Positions 52,331 to 64,000 of a DNA stretch of 64,000 bases are shown piece by piece. Numbering within the stretch: the first letter of the stretch is position 1; the number at the start of each line of letters is the position of its first letter. The notes under the pieces are model-generated. The model worked only from the letters and a program-made list of their open reading frames with translations, was not told where the DNA came from and did no database searches. The position numbers were made by a program, and so were the translations under genes. This DNA comes from Phoebastria nigripes (taxonomy: Eukaryota; Chordata; Aves; Procellariiformes; Diomedeidae), in contig JAYKAV010001997.1 of assembly GCA_035582835.1 (NCBI GenBank), positions 934,885-998,884 of the forward strand. Direction: 5' to 3'.

Positions 52331-54062
52331 AGCAATAAAACATGCTTTTTCTTCTTTCTTCCCTTCAATTTTTTTATATTAGCATCTGCACTTTGAGATC
52401 TGATTTTGCTGTTACTGAAGGCAGTATCTCTTATCAGTGACTGCTAAAGTCTTTTTCTAGCAGAGGAAGATTTCTTAAATTTTCTTCCTTTTAATCCAAC
52501 TTTGTAGCTCTTTACTACCTTCTTGTTTGGTTTTTTCCCCACCACTTTTCCTGCCTCATAACCTCATCAACGTGCTTTCCTTTCATCTATGTGATCCTCT
52601 CTATTGTGGGTGAGTGCCATCTGTTTCTGCGGAATTTTAAGAACAAGATTTGCCAGGCTATTCCACAAGCATTATATATGATGCTAGAAGAGATGAGACT
52701 GCAGTCCAGAATTAGGTTTGGTAGTTTGGAAGCAATATGAAGGAAGTTCCTATCAGCCTGGCTGTTAGAAATGTGAGCTTTATTATTAATCTATTTTTTA
52801 AACTAAAACAAAGAAATGAACATAGATAAGCCTTACCTCCTGCACAGATGCTTAGCTGCTCAATATGCATAAGGAAGGAAGACCTAAGCTGTTTAAACAA
52901 TAGTTCTGAGTATCAAATGCAGTTCACATGTTTGATCAAGTGTTTCAGGTCCAATGTGTGGGCCTTAACTGCATACAGCTTGCATGTAGATTGTATTTTT
53001 CCAATGATGGGATTCAATTGTATGTGTATGCCAGCATACGTTATCAGGGAGATTGTAATGCTTGCATTGGTAGCATTGGAAAAAAGTGAACCAGAAGGGA
53101 CTGTTGAGGCTAATATCACCGAATTATCGCAATGCCCATCTGCATGTCCAGCCCATCTATCAGTGGAAATTGAGAACCACCTTTTGAACCACTCTTAGAT
53201 GAGCAATAATTCATCCCAATCCCCAAACCCAAATTATTTGGATTACATGTTTTCTTTCAAAGACCTCTTTAAAAAGACTGGAGGATAGAAGTCTTGTTCT
53301 TTGTGAACAGCTTTTCTAGCTATAGAAAAAGGGGAAGAAAGAGCGTTGTTTTCTTAAACAAGCTGTTCTGTTGCATTGCTCATCGTGAAAAATAACCGCT
53401 CATATCTCAAATGCTAAAACATGCTGAAGTAAAAATAGTTGCAAATGCTATCCCTGAAAAAGTGGGGCGAGTGTTTTGCAGATAACAGATTAATATATGG
53501 AAAACCTTCTTTGGAAGCAAATAGATTTCTGTGCACATAAAGCTCAGTACAAACATAATATGGCAAGGAACCCAAAATTTAATATAGAGAACCAAGTTCT
53601 TTATTCTCCCAAATGTAATTCTTATTTTTCCCCATACTTTTATGCACTTGACTTACTGAGTTTTATCATGTCATGTTAATTTATCAGCTTGCGTCTTATC
53701 TAGATAAAATCCAGAAATTATTATTCAAGAAATAGTATTTTATATGCAGTAAATTCATGCTGGTTTTATTAAGCATTGGCCTCATTTTTGTATGCAAACT
53801 GTTCTTGTCAACGTTGACTCCTATTTTAGTTAGTAAAAATGTTGAATTTATTCTAAACTATGTTTATGTGCATATAATTTTTTTATGTTGAGTGCTACAA
53901 ATTAAGTTACTCAAACTGCTTCTGCTTTAGCTACTGCCTTTCATATACTCCAACTGTATGAAAATCCACTTTTTAAATAGAATGTTCCTTGCCTAGCTCT
54001 TATTCAGTGATTTTTTTTTTTTTTTTTCTTTTTTCTTTTCTTCACGTTTTGACGTTTGTTAG

Positions 54063-54205
54063 ATAACCTTGACCATTCAGACAGAGTAGCATGGACTGAC
54101 AGAGTGATCAAAGAGGAAACTTTTGATTTGTCTTGCTGGAATTGCAACTATGATTTTTCCACATTGGTAGTTTCAGACAGGTTGGTGAATGGTAGATACT
54201 TTTAA
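54063..54205 (+). other. Candidate alternative terminal exon in intron 4 (unconfirmed)
   Basis: A T/C-rich tract (54011-54046) leads to TTGTTAG, after which only one frame is open, and that frame is the one continuing from exon 4 (phase 1). It codes about 47 residues, including SCWNCNYDFSTL, to TAA at 54203-54205. AATAAA follows at 54221-54226 with GT/T-rich sequence after it. A competing donor CAG|GTTGGT after 54180 would make a 118-nt internal exon, which would shift the downstream frame. If used as a last exon, it would give a CPEB3 protein lacking both RRMs. The likely branch-point match TTTTGAC is only about 11 nt from the acceptor, a weakness, and AATAAA is common in AT-rich DNA. Confidence 0.25.
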
Positions 54206-54220
54206 AATCATAAAGATGTA

Positions 54221-54226
54221 AATAAA
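54221..54226 (+). terminator. Possible polyadenylation signal AATAAA for the candidate intronic terminal exon
   Basis: AATAAA lies 16 nt after the in-frame TAA of the candidate exon and is followed by GTTTATTTATGT, a T/GT-rich downstream context. The arrangement is suggestive only; no cleavage evidence is available. Confidence 0.2.
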
Positions 54227-56894
54227 GTTTATTTATGTACATTATAGCAAATGAATTGACTGAAATGAACAAAGTCAAGAATGTTTCCCAAAGGAACTTT
54301 GAATATGTGGCCCAAAGTTTAAAAGAAGTCTAGTACTTTATAAAGATACAATATTCATATGTCTCATCTCAGAATTTTATTATGACCCAAAGGAAATCTT
54401 CAAATCAGTTGATAGAAATTCTGACTATGCTGCATGCACTTCTTGCATCTGCGTTTCTTGTTATATGCACACAAATACTTGACCTCAGTCTGTGTATTTT
54501 TAATGACATAAAAATAGAGTTCCTAGATTATTCTGTTAATTTGCTTTTTGTTACTTTAGCAAAAAGAGTTCTTCAGTGAGTTTAAGGTGTGTGCTACAGA
54601 CATATTGTTATAGCAAAGATACATTGCATAATTATACTTGATTCTATCACCTGCTCTCAGTTCATTAATTCATTTTCACCAGCATTGTAATTCAATTCTA
54701 AACTTCCAGATCTCTAAGAACTTCAGAGACCCACTATTCAAAAGAAAAAGCTTGACGTATTTTCCTTTCTGATCTTAGAAAATTATTGGACAACTCATAG
54801 TGTCCTAAAGCAAGTATTGTTCTGAAGTGCTGACTGCTTCAAGATTACAAATGAGTGTTCCAAGTTAGAAATAAGGTTCTGGTACCTTATAAATCAAGGA
54901 GGTTCCCAGTCTTGTCAAATAAACTTTCCTTTAGCCCTTTTAGCTCCAGAATTTCAAATCTGGAAATGTTGACTTTTTTTTCATAGAGATAAATTAAGTC
55001 CATTTAAGAAGTGTCTTTAAGATTTCCTTGAAATGTGTATCTTCAATATTGTGGACACATTATTGCATGAACAAGATAAGTATCAACAGTGAAGAAAGAA
55101 TGTTTTTAAAAATCTCAAAATACTTTCTACTAAGTCTTCCATAAAATGTGATAATACAAATAAATGGTGTCGCTGATTTCTGTATTTCAAATTACCTGAT
55201 CAGATTCACTTTTAACTATGATATGGAAAGAGGGTAGATCTAGTTCTTTTGAGTTAATATTTTATGGATTCACAAATTTATTATTTCATTGAAATGCTAA
55301 CTATTTGATCCATATACAATGTGCAGATCCAACCCCATATTATAACAAAGCAACGAAAAAAAATCAGAAAAGAAGTCTCACTGGGATCAGATGTCAGTAA
55401 TTTGTAAGTCACTATCTTATTTGGCATATAAGATCTCATGGCTTACACATTTTAGTTCATCTAAAATAAAGAAAAATTTTTAAGGGGTGTGCCTAACCAG
55501 TAAAGATTATTTTCATGGTCCAACATAATTTAATAACATTATAAGAAATGTTTTTTCAGTTTCTTAATTTTACAGAGTTCTTCCAGTAAGGAGCATCATG
55601 CAGTCTTCAGACTCTAGCACAAATTAATCCTGTCCATACCTCTGCTGAAATCTGTGAAGAGGATCTTTCACAGCTTTTCAGTTTTATGTTGCTGTTAGAA
55701 TCTGATTTAAAAGACAAGTCAACAAATTAATTTGGCAATATTATCTCCTATATGAACATACTGGAAGTACATCAGCTTGTCTATAGACTTAAGTTATCAG
55801 ATTTTTAATGAGGTTTGATGCATTTGAAAAGGTTCTCCAGAAAGTTCTCTCTCGCAAGTTACTAATTAAGCCACAATGAAGCTGCTGAAAGATTTTGATC
55901 TGCTTGATGTACGTGAACAATACTCAAGTTTCTATACTGAACATTTTTTTTGATGGTAGTGATAGTAACATGTTGAATAAATATCAGCATGTGATTGATT
56001 GGCATCGTAAAAAAATATGTTTTAAGAAGGTGATTGTGTTTCAGTCAAGCTTGCTAATTGTTCTACCAACTTTCTCCCTTGTGTAGCTAGCTGTCTTCCC
56101 AGCGGAACTTTTCCCCACAGTTTCTGATCCATAAAAATTGAGCCCTTAACTAGAGATTAAGCTGTTAGAGTGGATACTCATTGTTTCACATGACTAACAC
56201 CTGTTGTCTCCAGGAGATCAAGTAAGGTGGTTTTTGTTTTCGCAAGTGTTTCTTAGCTTCAAAGGCTTGGTTCACAGGGATATTGAACTATAAGTTATTA
56301 TTACGCCTTCTTGTACTGATGTATTGGGTCAGCATTTAATTGAATCATGTCAGATGATACACGTTTCTAGGTTGAGCTTTTGTGTAGTCATCACTGATAC
56401 CTATTTTTCCCAAGTCCCACCAATTTTTATTTTCTGTTGTCTTATAACTGAAGTGTATTGTGAACAGTGCATTCTACAAGCCTTATATGAGTATAGCCAG
56501 TTCAGTTACAGAACAGTAAACCAGTACAAGCCCTAAAGCATGCATAGTTTTTTGTGGAAAAGTGTTCTCATGGCCTTCCTATGGAATAATCCTATTCCAT
56601 AGAAATAAATTAAACCAGTGACAGCATATAAGTTTGGGTTTTGGAAACTTTTTGTCTTTGCAGCCTTGGGTAAAGCTAATGAGACTGATAATGAACATCA
56701 GTTTCACTGCTCTATTTCAGTTTCCTCTATCCCCTTTCGAAACTTAATATTTTTTTTTTCCCAGTTAGCTATGCTCTTTCCTTATTTGTATTATCAAAAT
56801 AGCTAACTATTAGAATATAATTTTCTCTGGATCTTATAATTGTTCTTTCTTATAGTCTGTCTCTACTGTGACTGTACTGAGTTACCAAGATATT

Positions 56895-57375
56895 AAAGAA
56901 GCTGAAACGCTTCAGTTTGGGAAGGAGTAGGCTGAAGGTGAATGTGATGGAGCCTTAGAAATACCACAGGGGAATGCAGAACTGCTCTTCACCGTGTTCC
57001 ACAGCTAGAACTAACAGAGCAATTGGTGAAGCTTCTGGTAGATCCATTTAAAACCCACAAAAGGAAGTGCTTCTGTAGTTTACTTTTGGAACTTGCTGCC
57101 ACAGGAATTTGTGGAAGCAGATAGTATCAGCAGGTTCAAAAAAGCGTTAGACAAATTGTTAACAAAAGGCCTTTAAGCAGGTATTAGAAGTAGGCGAGTG
57201 TGTGCCTCCTAACATGTTTCATCCAATGACTATGAATGCTAAGGTAATAGGAGAGAAACATATCACTGATAGAGGCCAGTCTAACATGCTCTTTCTAGTG
57301 TCACTATTGAAGACTGAATACTTGCCTGGATAGTTCATTGGTCTTACCCAGCAGCGCATTGCATATGAGCTCTCA
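56895..57375 (+). mobile_element. Ancient CR1-like LINE 3' end, heavily diverged
   Basis: At 57087-57155 one frame reads WNLLPQEFVEADSISRFKKA, a recognisable relic of the CR1 C-terminal motif (compare [20 protein letters not shown] in the young copy at 48866-49575). About 160-210 nt further on, GAAGACTGAATACTTGCCTG and GGTCTTACCCAGCAGCGCAT match, with changes, the 3' UTR of old CR1 subfamilies. No long open frame remains. It is clearly older than the other two CR1 copies. Boundaries are approximate. Confidence 0.7.
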
Positions 57376-60300
57376 CAGGTATTCTGGCTGAGCTCTATGG
57401 TTTATGTCTACATTATACATTAAGTTAAGTTTATAACAATGTGTTTTAGTCACAGTCCTTTCTTTTCTGTAGGTTGTCACTTGGTTTCATCTCTTTCAAA
57501 TAAATTGCAGAACACCTGCCTTACTAATAATAATTCTCAGAAATTGTTTGTGCAATTCTGGTATTTATTTACACGATTTGCTTTTATCACAGAAATTACA
57601 CAATGTCCCTTTTTGTGCTGGAACTTTCCAACACAAACAACAGGGCAAACCCAAACTTATTCCCAGCGTACATAGTGAGCTGAAGAATGAAGGTGGTTTA
57701 CTTGTTGATATACAATAAGCAATGTTCTGTTGCTTGATTGTGTTCTTCGTTTTCAGGATGTATGTTAACTGAGCAAGAGTAACTTTAAGCAGCAGAGTAA
57801 CTTCCCTTATCCACATAACTTGTCTTCTCTTGCCAACATTGTCACACTGGATGTTCTGGTGCTCTGCCTTTCCAGGACCATAGGCAAGGGTTGTTAGGTC
57901 ACTCCTTCCTTCTGAATCCTTGAGGGATATCTTGTGTGGATTTGTGCTTCTGCATGTCATGCAGCTATGCTCATCTCATAAACCACGTTATCTCAAAAGA
58001 GTTTTGTGGCTCTTCATAAAATTTTGCAAGTGTGTTCTTATGCCACTAGTAGACCCCTTCTCCCTTGACTGCCAGATAGATGTTTGCAAAATGCAAGCCT
58101 TTAAAGTACTTTTTCATCAGTTTCATATAGCTTTCCTTGAGATGCAGTTAAAATTTAAGCATTTCAGTTGAGTTTTGATTTATTGCAACAATGGGTAATG
58201 TTAGCTGTAGGCTTTTGAGAATTCCAATAGCATTAGCAGTAAATTTACTTAATTGCATTGCAAGATTTGGGGTTTGGGGAGTTTGTTTTGCTTGTTTGTT
58301 AAAAGCTTAGAGTTCTCTTCTTCAACATACAGTTTCATGTTCATAAAAATACACTCAACTTCTGGGATGAGGTGAGTTAATAGTTTCAGGAGGGTTATCA
58401 GGAGGTAAAACAAAATGTATGGTTCCTTTGTATTTGAGTACATGTAATTTGGGACATAGTGGTTATGTAACTTTTTACCTGTAAGAGGTAAAGAAAGTTG
58501 CAAAGGGATGGAGAAACGCTAACACAGTGGTGATCGTTCTGGGAGTTGCATAACTGATTAGTGCCTGCTTGCAACAATTTCACATTTTACGTGGGAAAAT
58601 GCACTCACCATTCTTAAAGCAGCTATGTTTTCATTAATACTGTAAAGTTCTATGAGGTACCTAGGAAAGAAGCACTTTTGTGTTGAATTTTGAAACCTTT
58701 CAGGAGGTGGTTTTCTGTGCAAAATGACATTCGTATTTGGCATCAAAACCAGTATATAGGCGTGGCTTCATCAGTGGTGGGTACAATTTTGGGAGCTCCC
58801 AGTCTGTTTTCTTTTGTCTTCTGTTGTAATTGCCCAAGAGAGAAAGGAAATTCAGATATATAACACTGGTAATTTCATTGTCTGTAATAGTACAATAATT
58901 CTCTTATTGGCTCCCAAATGTCTTCATTCAAGAATAATTTCTAAAATGTTTATTTTCTAAAATATTTACTCAAACTGGAGGTGTTACGAAATTTACCTGA
59001 TGAACCTTTCCTTCTATTAAATCTGTTGTGCTCTGAACTTTGACTTATGAACAAGATGGGTATTTTTTATTAACTTGTCTCAAATGACACATTCTTATTT
59101 TGCATCCTGTGTAAACAACATAATGAAACGTGTATTGACATTCTTAAGTTGCTGTGCTGAATAACTGTCAGCTTGTTGGAAAAAGTAACATTTTAATGTA
59201 AACACTGGGTAAAATTGAGTTAATTTTCAAATTTTGTGTGTGTGTATATATATTAAAAAAATATAATCAACAATGGTGAAACTTCACCTTCTTTGAGTGT
59301 TTAAATGTGATGCAATGTTTTTAAATCAGCAAAAGCCGATTAGGCTGACTGTCTTCCTGTTTAAGTGGATTGCACTATTTTCCCCCTAGAATTTACAGGC
59401 AATTGTAAATATACCTTCAGTAAAATTTTTTTATGGACATAAAGATTATGTGTGTGAGTGCATATATAAGATAAAAGTAATATTATGCAGTGCAGTATAA
59501 CATAGAATTGTTATAATACATGAATGGCAATAGGTTATTCTAAAACTTACAGAAGTCTGTGGTAGATTTCTGCCATCATGTACTGTTATCTTGTTCAAAG
59601 CCTAAATGTTTACGTTAAGCATATAAAGCTTTCTTTTCTTAAAAAGAAACACAGAAGTCTTTTTCATCTCATACTAACGTAATGCTTCTTTATTTAATTT
59701 TTAGATTGTAGCATTCTGTTTGAGAAATCTCCTTCAAATAAATTACTCTTAAAATGTGTTGATAGCTATACCTTGATACATGCTTATTTTTTGGTGTATG
59801 GGCATTCAGCAAGGACTTGCTACATGAGGTCTGACAGTGTTTCTTTGCCATCGTAATAAGTAATGAAATATGGCTTTAGCAGTAACTAGCAAGGAGGAGG
59901 ATTAATTTTATTCTTGATGCAAAGCCAACTCTAGTATTAATTCTCCCTATCACTTGCTGTGCGAGGAGCAGAGTCTGTTTCAGGGCTTACCAACTACCTC
60001 ACTGTGGCTGAATAGTTGTTCACACAAACAGCTTCTACTGTCTTTATGTTAAACATGAATTGTGAAGCAGTTCTTCATCATAGCCCTTGAAATTTTTTTA
60101 ATGCCCCTAATGAAACACTCATGTAATTGCTCTTTTGTGGCCTCATTGATGGCAGTGGAAGACATACGTGTATGGTGTCTGAGACCGTGTTTCTTCAGGG
60201 CTTGAGGAAGAAGCTACCTGAGTAGAAGAGAGGTTGCTAGTGCCTGTGCTGAAGGAGGTTCAGCCTTGCTCTGGGTAGCCCCTGGGGCCACTCAGAGGTG

Positions 60301-61277
60301 ACAGCCAGGGGACCAGTCAGGAGATGAGTAGTTCTCAACTAGCCACAACTGATCTGTCATGTAATTGCTGGCCAAAGAAAAGTAGGTAGGGAAAGCTGAG
60401 GGGTATGGTGGGACACCTCAGGATGTGCATTTGAAGATGGAAATAGAAAAAAAGGAAGAATGAAAGGTTTTATGGTAGAGGACATTTAGGATATAGGAGG
60501 AGGGAGTGGGAACCAGATGAAGTGGCCTAAGGGGGAGTGTAGGGAGAGCTAAAGGAATCACACCTAAAACCTGGGCATGGAAGGTGTTTTGTTAGGTTTG
60601 GAAATGAGGTGGGGTTAGGAAGGAGGAGGAACACAAATAGTATTGCAGTGAAGAGAGAAAGAAACAAAACAAGGCTCTATCACCTATTGCCTAAGCTCAC
60701 TTTCTGTTGAAAAACTCTACCTGATCCCTAGCCTTCCACATTTGATTACCTTGGAAGACCACAGATATCGTTTGTGACAGATTGAAGTCCCTGTGTAGAA
60801 GACACTCTTTTCCAGATTATTTTCTGGTATTCAAAAATTTCAGATCAAAAAATGCTGCTTTTTGCATTTCCCAGTATATCACGAAATGTGCTTCTGCACT
60901 TGTACAACATTGTGGATTTTGCCATTGATGCATGTCTCATTGAAATGCTGTATTAATTCTGGTAGTCATAAAGACATTTTGTCAATCTGGTTTTATTTGT
61001 CTGAACATACTGGCTATTGAGTTCATATTGCTTTGGTTGGATTTTAGTATTTACAGATGGTTAATTATTTAAATTGAAACATAATCGGAAAATATGTTCT
61101 CCACAACTAATTAATAAAATGCAAAATGAATTCTTTTAATTAGGATTACTGTTGATGATGTTTATTGCCTCTTAAAACCATAATCCTAAATTATTATTTT
61201 ATAGTACTGTAAGTCTGATATGCCTGATTTTTCTAATACTTTTGCTATGTAGAAAAATTGCACAGCAGGTATGTTCC

Positions 61278-61291
61278 TTTTTTTTTTTTCT

Positions 61292-61324
<33 letters not shown>
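61278..61324 (+). promoter_or_regulatory. CPEB3: Long T/C-rich tract upstream of the microexon
   Basis: T-runs interrupted by single C, ending in T23 (61302-61324), about 195-240 nt upstream of the 24-nt microexon. Similar tracts upstream of neural microexons in vertebrates can bind PTBP1, which represses them outside neurons. A role here is inferred from position. Confidence 0.4.
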
Positions 61325-61517
61325 CTCCCCCTGGTCATCTTCAAACTTTTTCTCTTGTCTTGCTTTGTTTGAATTTCATCTTACACTTTTTGAATGTTTT
61401 TTCCTTCTTTATGGTGGGAGGGGAAAAAGAGAAGAGGTAGAAGCTACATTTTCTTTGCTTTTGGAGCTAAATCTAATGACAGCTGTACCGACAATTTTCT
61501 TCTGTGTTTACATGCAG

Positions 61518-61541
61518 CCAGGAGCTATGGGCGGAGAAGAG
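61518..61541 (+). CDS. CPEB3: CPEB3 24-nt microexon (8 residues)
   Basis: It is bounded by ACATGCAG (ending 61517) and GAG|GTAAAA (61542). With the A carried from exon 4 it reads TRSYGRRR plus the first base of a Gly codon. This is the RSYGRRRG-type microexon shared by CPEB2-4. Its 24 nt keep the frame. In the family it is alternatively spliced and enriched in neurons; it adds a basic patch next to a Ser-rich sequence and can create a basophilic kinase site. The alternative acceptor after CCAG (61521) would read AMGGEE and break the known sequence, so I rejected it. The next constitutive exon is not in the window. Confidence 0.93.
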
Positions 61542-64000
61542 GTAAAAGTATTTACTAAATGTTTTGTTTGCTGAATAGTGGGAGAAATAAATATTTAGTT
61601 CTCTTATGATAATATAATAAGATGTTATCAATTTTAACACTATTTGGTTGATCAATTGCTTTGTATAAATCAATCTCATATTCTTCATTTGCAAAACATC
61701 TCCCTTTTAATAGCATCTTAAAGCAATGATGATCTTGAGCTGATAACTTCAAGTGTGTTGCTATTACTAGTGGACTGGAGGATGGCTGAATGTAAAGACT
61801 CTTTCATGACACATGTTTATGACTTTAAATGCATAGTGTTCCAAAAAAAAAGATTGTTTTCAGGTTTGGGTTCTTTTTGGTAGAACTGCAATGTTTAACT
61901 AGTGCATTGAACATTTCAAAAATACTTTTTTCTTAGATGAAACACCTTTCGTTGAATATTACACTTGAGTATTACATTGGATTGTCTTAGGTAGAACATT
62001 GTGAATACCAATACTAATAACTGTCCTCAACAGTGAATATTGATAATAATAATCATAATAAAAAAGATACAACATTTGAGCACATTTTAACTTTATTTCA
62101 TCATAGGCGACCCTTAAAAAATAAAAGAAGACTGAAAACATTTTACAAATATACAGTGTTGCATATAAGTTTATTCTGAGAGATTAATGAACAGGGACAA
62201 TAGCAAGCTCGCTGACTACAAAGAAAGCTACTAATGTACCTTATACGTATGTACTGTGCTGTAGCTTACACAGACTGGTTTTTATTGAGAAAATAACAGT
62301 GAAGATTGCCGCTTTTAACAATTAGAGTTGGGCAGTGCCATCTGCTTGGGGTACTTTGGCATTAAACTTCATTTTATCTTCTTTTTCATGTATGTTCTGT
62401 GACAGCTATGCATGTGACACCGCTTCCTTTTCAAAATGTAGAATTTGCATCATGTTTGTGAAGAAGCTTGGAGACAAACCTAGCCACACAAGCAAGCTGA
62501 TAGTGTATCAGTAACTTCTAGTTTGCACATCTGTATGGATTGAGGTAGTAGGCTGTACAGGCTGTACTAACACAGTTTATAATATAGAATTTGAGCTGAT
62601 TTTGTTCAAAGCTGACTGGTTTTAGTGTTTATTTGATAGCTAAAACAAAAAGAAAAGATTTAAGTTTTCCCCACAAACTTACCTTCCTATTTTTCCTCAC
62701 TTCCAGAGAATAGGCTATTGTTAACAGATGTTGGAAGCATCTTAATGCTTATACTTTTTCAGTGCTCTCATGGTACTGAAACAAATTGGAAAGTATGCGG
62801 AGTATATAATATTGTACACTCTCTGTGCATGTGAATGCTGTTTAATTTCATTTTAAGATGGTGGCACGTGTTTCCAGCTTGATCAAATGGCGCCAAAGTA
62901 GGGAAGGAGGTGGGAATCAGTTGCTCACTTTTAACTTCTTGCAACTCATGTTTACTTGTAGAAGCGAAATATAGTAATGTGGCAGTAATTGTGATGAACA
63001 CAGTGTAGGCTGTTTTATACAAATTGTAGTGATGACAAAACAGGGCAAACAAGTTCTGAATGTGCTGGACTTTCAGAATTTTTTTTCACTCTACCAAAAA
63101 GCATGTTTCACTCCATAATAATTGTTTCCTATGTGAAATTCAGGCTTTTCTATAGTAACAAGTAGATTTGTGTGTGTGTGTGCGTGTGTCTTGTCATTAA
63201 TGTTAGAGATTTTGTGACTTGCCTTATTCATACAATATTAAAGTTTGTGATATTCATGCTTTTTCATTACCTTGAATTTTATAATGTTGTTTTGAGCTTT
63301 CTTAACCTTAAGAAACATGAAATTCTACAATAGTCTGTTAGAAAATGATGTGGTGTTTATCAAATGTTCTCATATATCCCTCTCTATTATTGTTTTTACC
63401 ATTTGCATTGTGGTAATATGCAGAGTACCCAGAGGCAAATCTGTGCAGGGACTCATTTCATGTTTATTATAGTTGGATATTTTAATTAGTGTTTGATTCT
63501 GTCACTAAGCATCTTCAGTGAGGTTTTGTCAGAAATTTCTTGGGGCTTGCCATAACCTATCAGTTCTCTACTTGATCTTCTGTTTTCTTTGAGTAAAGAA
63601 GCAAGCATTTCTTTGCAGGTATCATGCTTAGAGCTGTTGTGTCATGTTCTTTTAGGTACCTTGGTTTTAACTTTTACAACCAGTTTTTCAGGTACAGGTG
63701 TAAGCACAGCTATGGGAAATCAGCCCAAAAGCTATTCTGCTACACTGACAACTCAGAGATACCAGGGAAGGGGTGCAGGAGTATAAAAATAGGGCATTTA
63801 GTGATGCTTTCCCATAATACTCTCTCAGAGATTTGCCTCTGGGGGTTTCTTGAGGTGATGTCTCAATATTTATTGCTTCAGAATGGGTTCTTCTCCTGTT
63901 CTTGCTCATTCCCTTTTCCAAACCTACATAAACTTCAGCCGCCTACAAAGCCTGTGGCAAAGGGGTTCCACAGTTTGGCTTGCTTTCAGCCTTGCCATGT
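61542..64000 (+). other. CPEB3: CPEB3 intron 5 (5' part)
   Basis: AT-rich non-coding sequence from the microexon donor to the window end. A TG microsatellite is at 63169-63188. I looked for the next CPEB3 exon (encoding an RSSLFPFEDAF-type sequence) and did not find it, so the intron continues past 64000. Confidence 0.8.
63169..63188 (+). repeat. (TG)10 microsatellite with one interruption
   Basis: Seven TG units, one CG, then two TG and TC; a simple repeat in intron 5. Confidence 0.85.

Larger units (their letters stand above)
46451..61517 (+). other. CPEB3: CPEB3 intron 4 (15.1 kb)
   Basis: The intron runs from GTAAGT to CATGCAG. It holds a G-quadruplex motif (47092-47111), A17 (48059-48075), an (AAAAT)-type tract (48771-48803), a plus-strand CR1 (48866-49575), A9G14 (52308-52330), a candidate terminal exon (54063-54240), an old CR1 (about 56895-57375) and T-rich sequence upstream of the microexon (61278-61324). 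The stretch 59900-60650 is more G-rich than the rest, but I cannot identify it. Confidence 0.85.

Noticed and set aside
52848..53198. 116-codon plus-strand open frame
   Set aside because: No recognisable domain; partly mirrored by a minus-strand open frame, and no splice or promoter context.
61242..61574. 110-codon plus-strand open frame over the microexon
   Set aside because: It reads the microexon in the wrong frame (AMGGEE) and is mostly poly-Phe from the T tract.
1..64000. tRNA, rRNA, CRISPR arrays, operons, bacterial features
   Set aside because: None seen; the window is intron-rich vertebrate nuclear DNA.

Overview
The window looks like vertebrate, most likely avian, nuclear DNA. It is AT-rich, has long introns, carries CR1 LINE copies with the typical 3' end (tandem ATTCTATGATTCT-like octamers), and encodes a protein recognisable as CPEB3 (cytoplasmic polyadenylation element-binding protein 3). 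Eight isolated N bases indicate a draft assembly. All calls rest on reading the sequence and on recalled family knowledge; no database search was run.

The whole window is best read as the 5' half of one plus-strand CPEB3 locus. Bases 1 to about 690 are a CpG-island promoter/5' UTR region. Intron 1 runs to 8450 and holds a 3'-truncated-type CR1 copy (2355-2612) and a 31-nt poly-C run. A second CpG-containing, motif-rich block (about 7742-8330) lies just before exon 2 and may be an alternative promoter. Exon 2 (8451-9361) has the start codon at 8462 and encodes 300 residues of Q-, S- and GV-rich low-complexity N-terminus. Intron 2 is 24.6 kb (9362-34003). Exon 3 (34004-34163) has an internal alternative 5' splice site that adds or removes 23 residues. 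Intron 3 is 12.2 kb. Exon 4 (46394-46450) has 57 nt. Intron 4 is 15.1 kb and carries the youngest-looking CR1 (about 48866-49575) and a much older one (about 56895-57375). A 24-nt microexon sits at 61518-61541. The exons for the remaining linker, both RRMs and the ZZ-type zinc-binding domain must lie beyond 64000.

Reading frame is kept across every junction (phases 0, 1, 1, 1), so the visible part encodes about 380 residues. The two alternative features, 69 nt in exon 3 and the 24-nt microexon, are both multiples of three and let the locus make four in-frame linker variants. CPEB3 is a translational regulator in neurons, and its N-terminus mediates assembly and aggregation.

No new system stands out. 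The observations most worth checking are: a possible alternative terminal exon in intron 4 (54063 to about 54240) whose frame matches exon 4 and which has its own stop codon and AATAAA; a 76-bp LTR-like mini-element with a 10-bp terminal inverted repeat and 5-bp target duplication (31084-31159); an unusually long AG-free pyrimidine zone with a distant branch-point match before exon 3; the C43 and C31 homopolymers; a canonical G-quadruplex motif (47092-47111); and two unexplained exon-like open stretches on the minus strand (40071-40171 and about 5640-5828).
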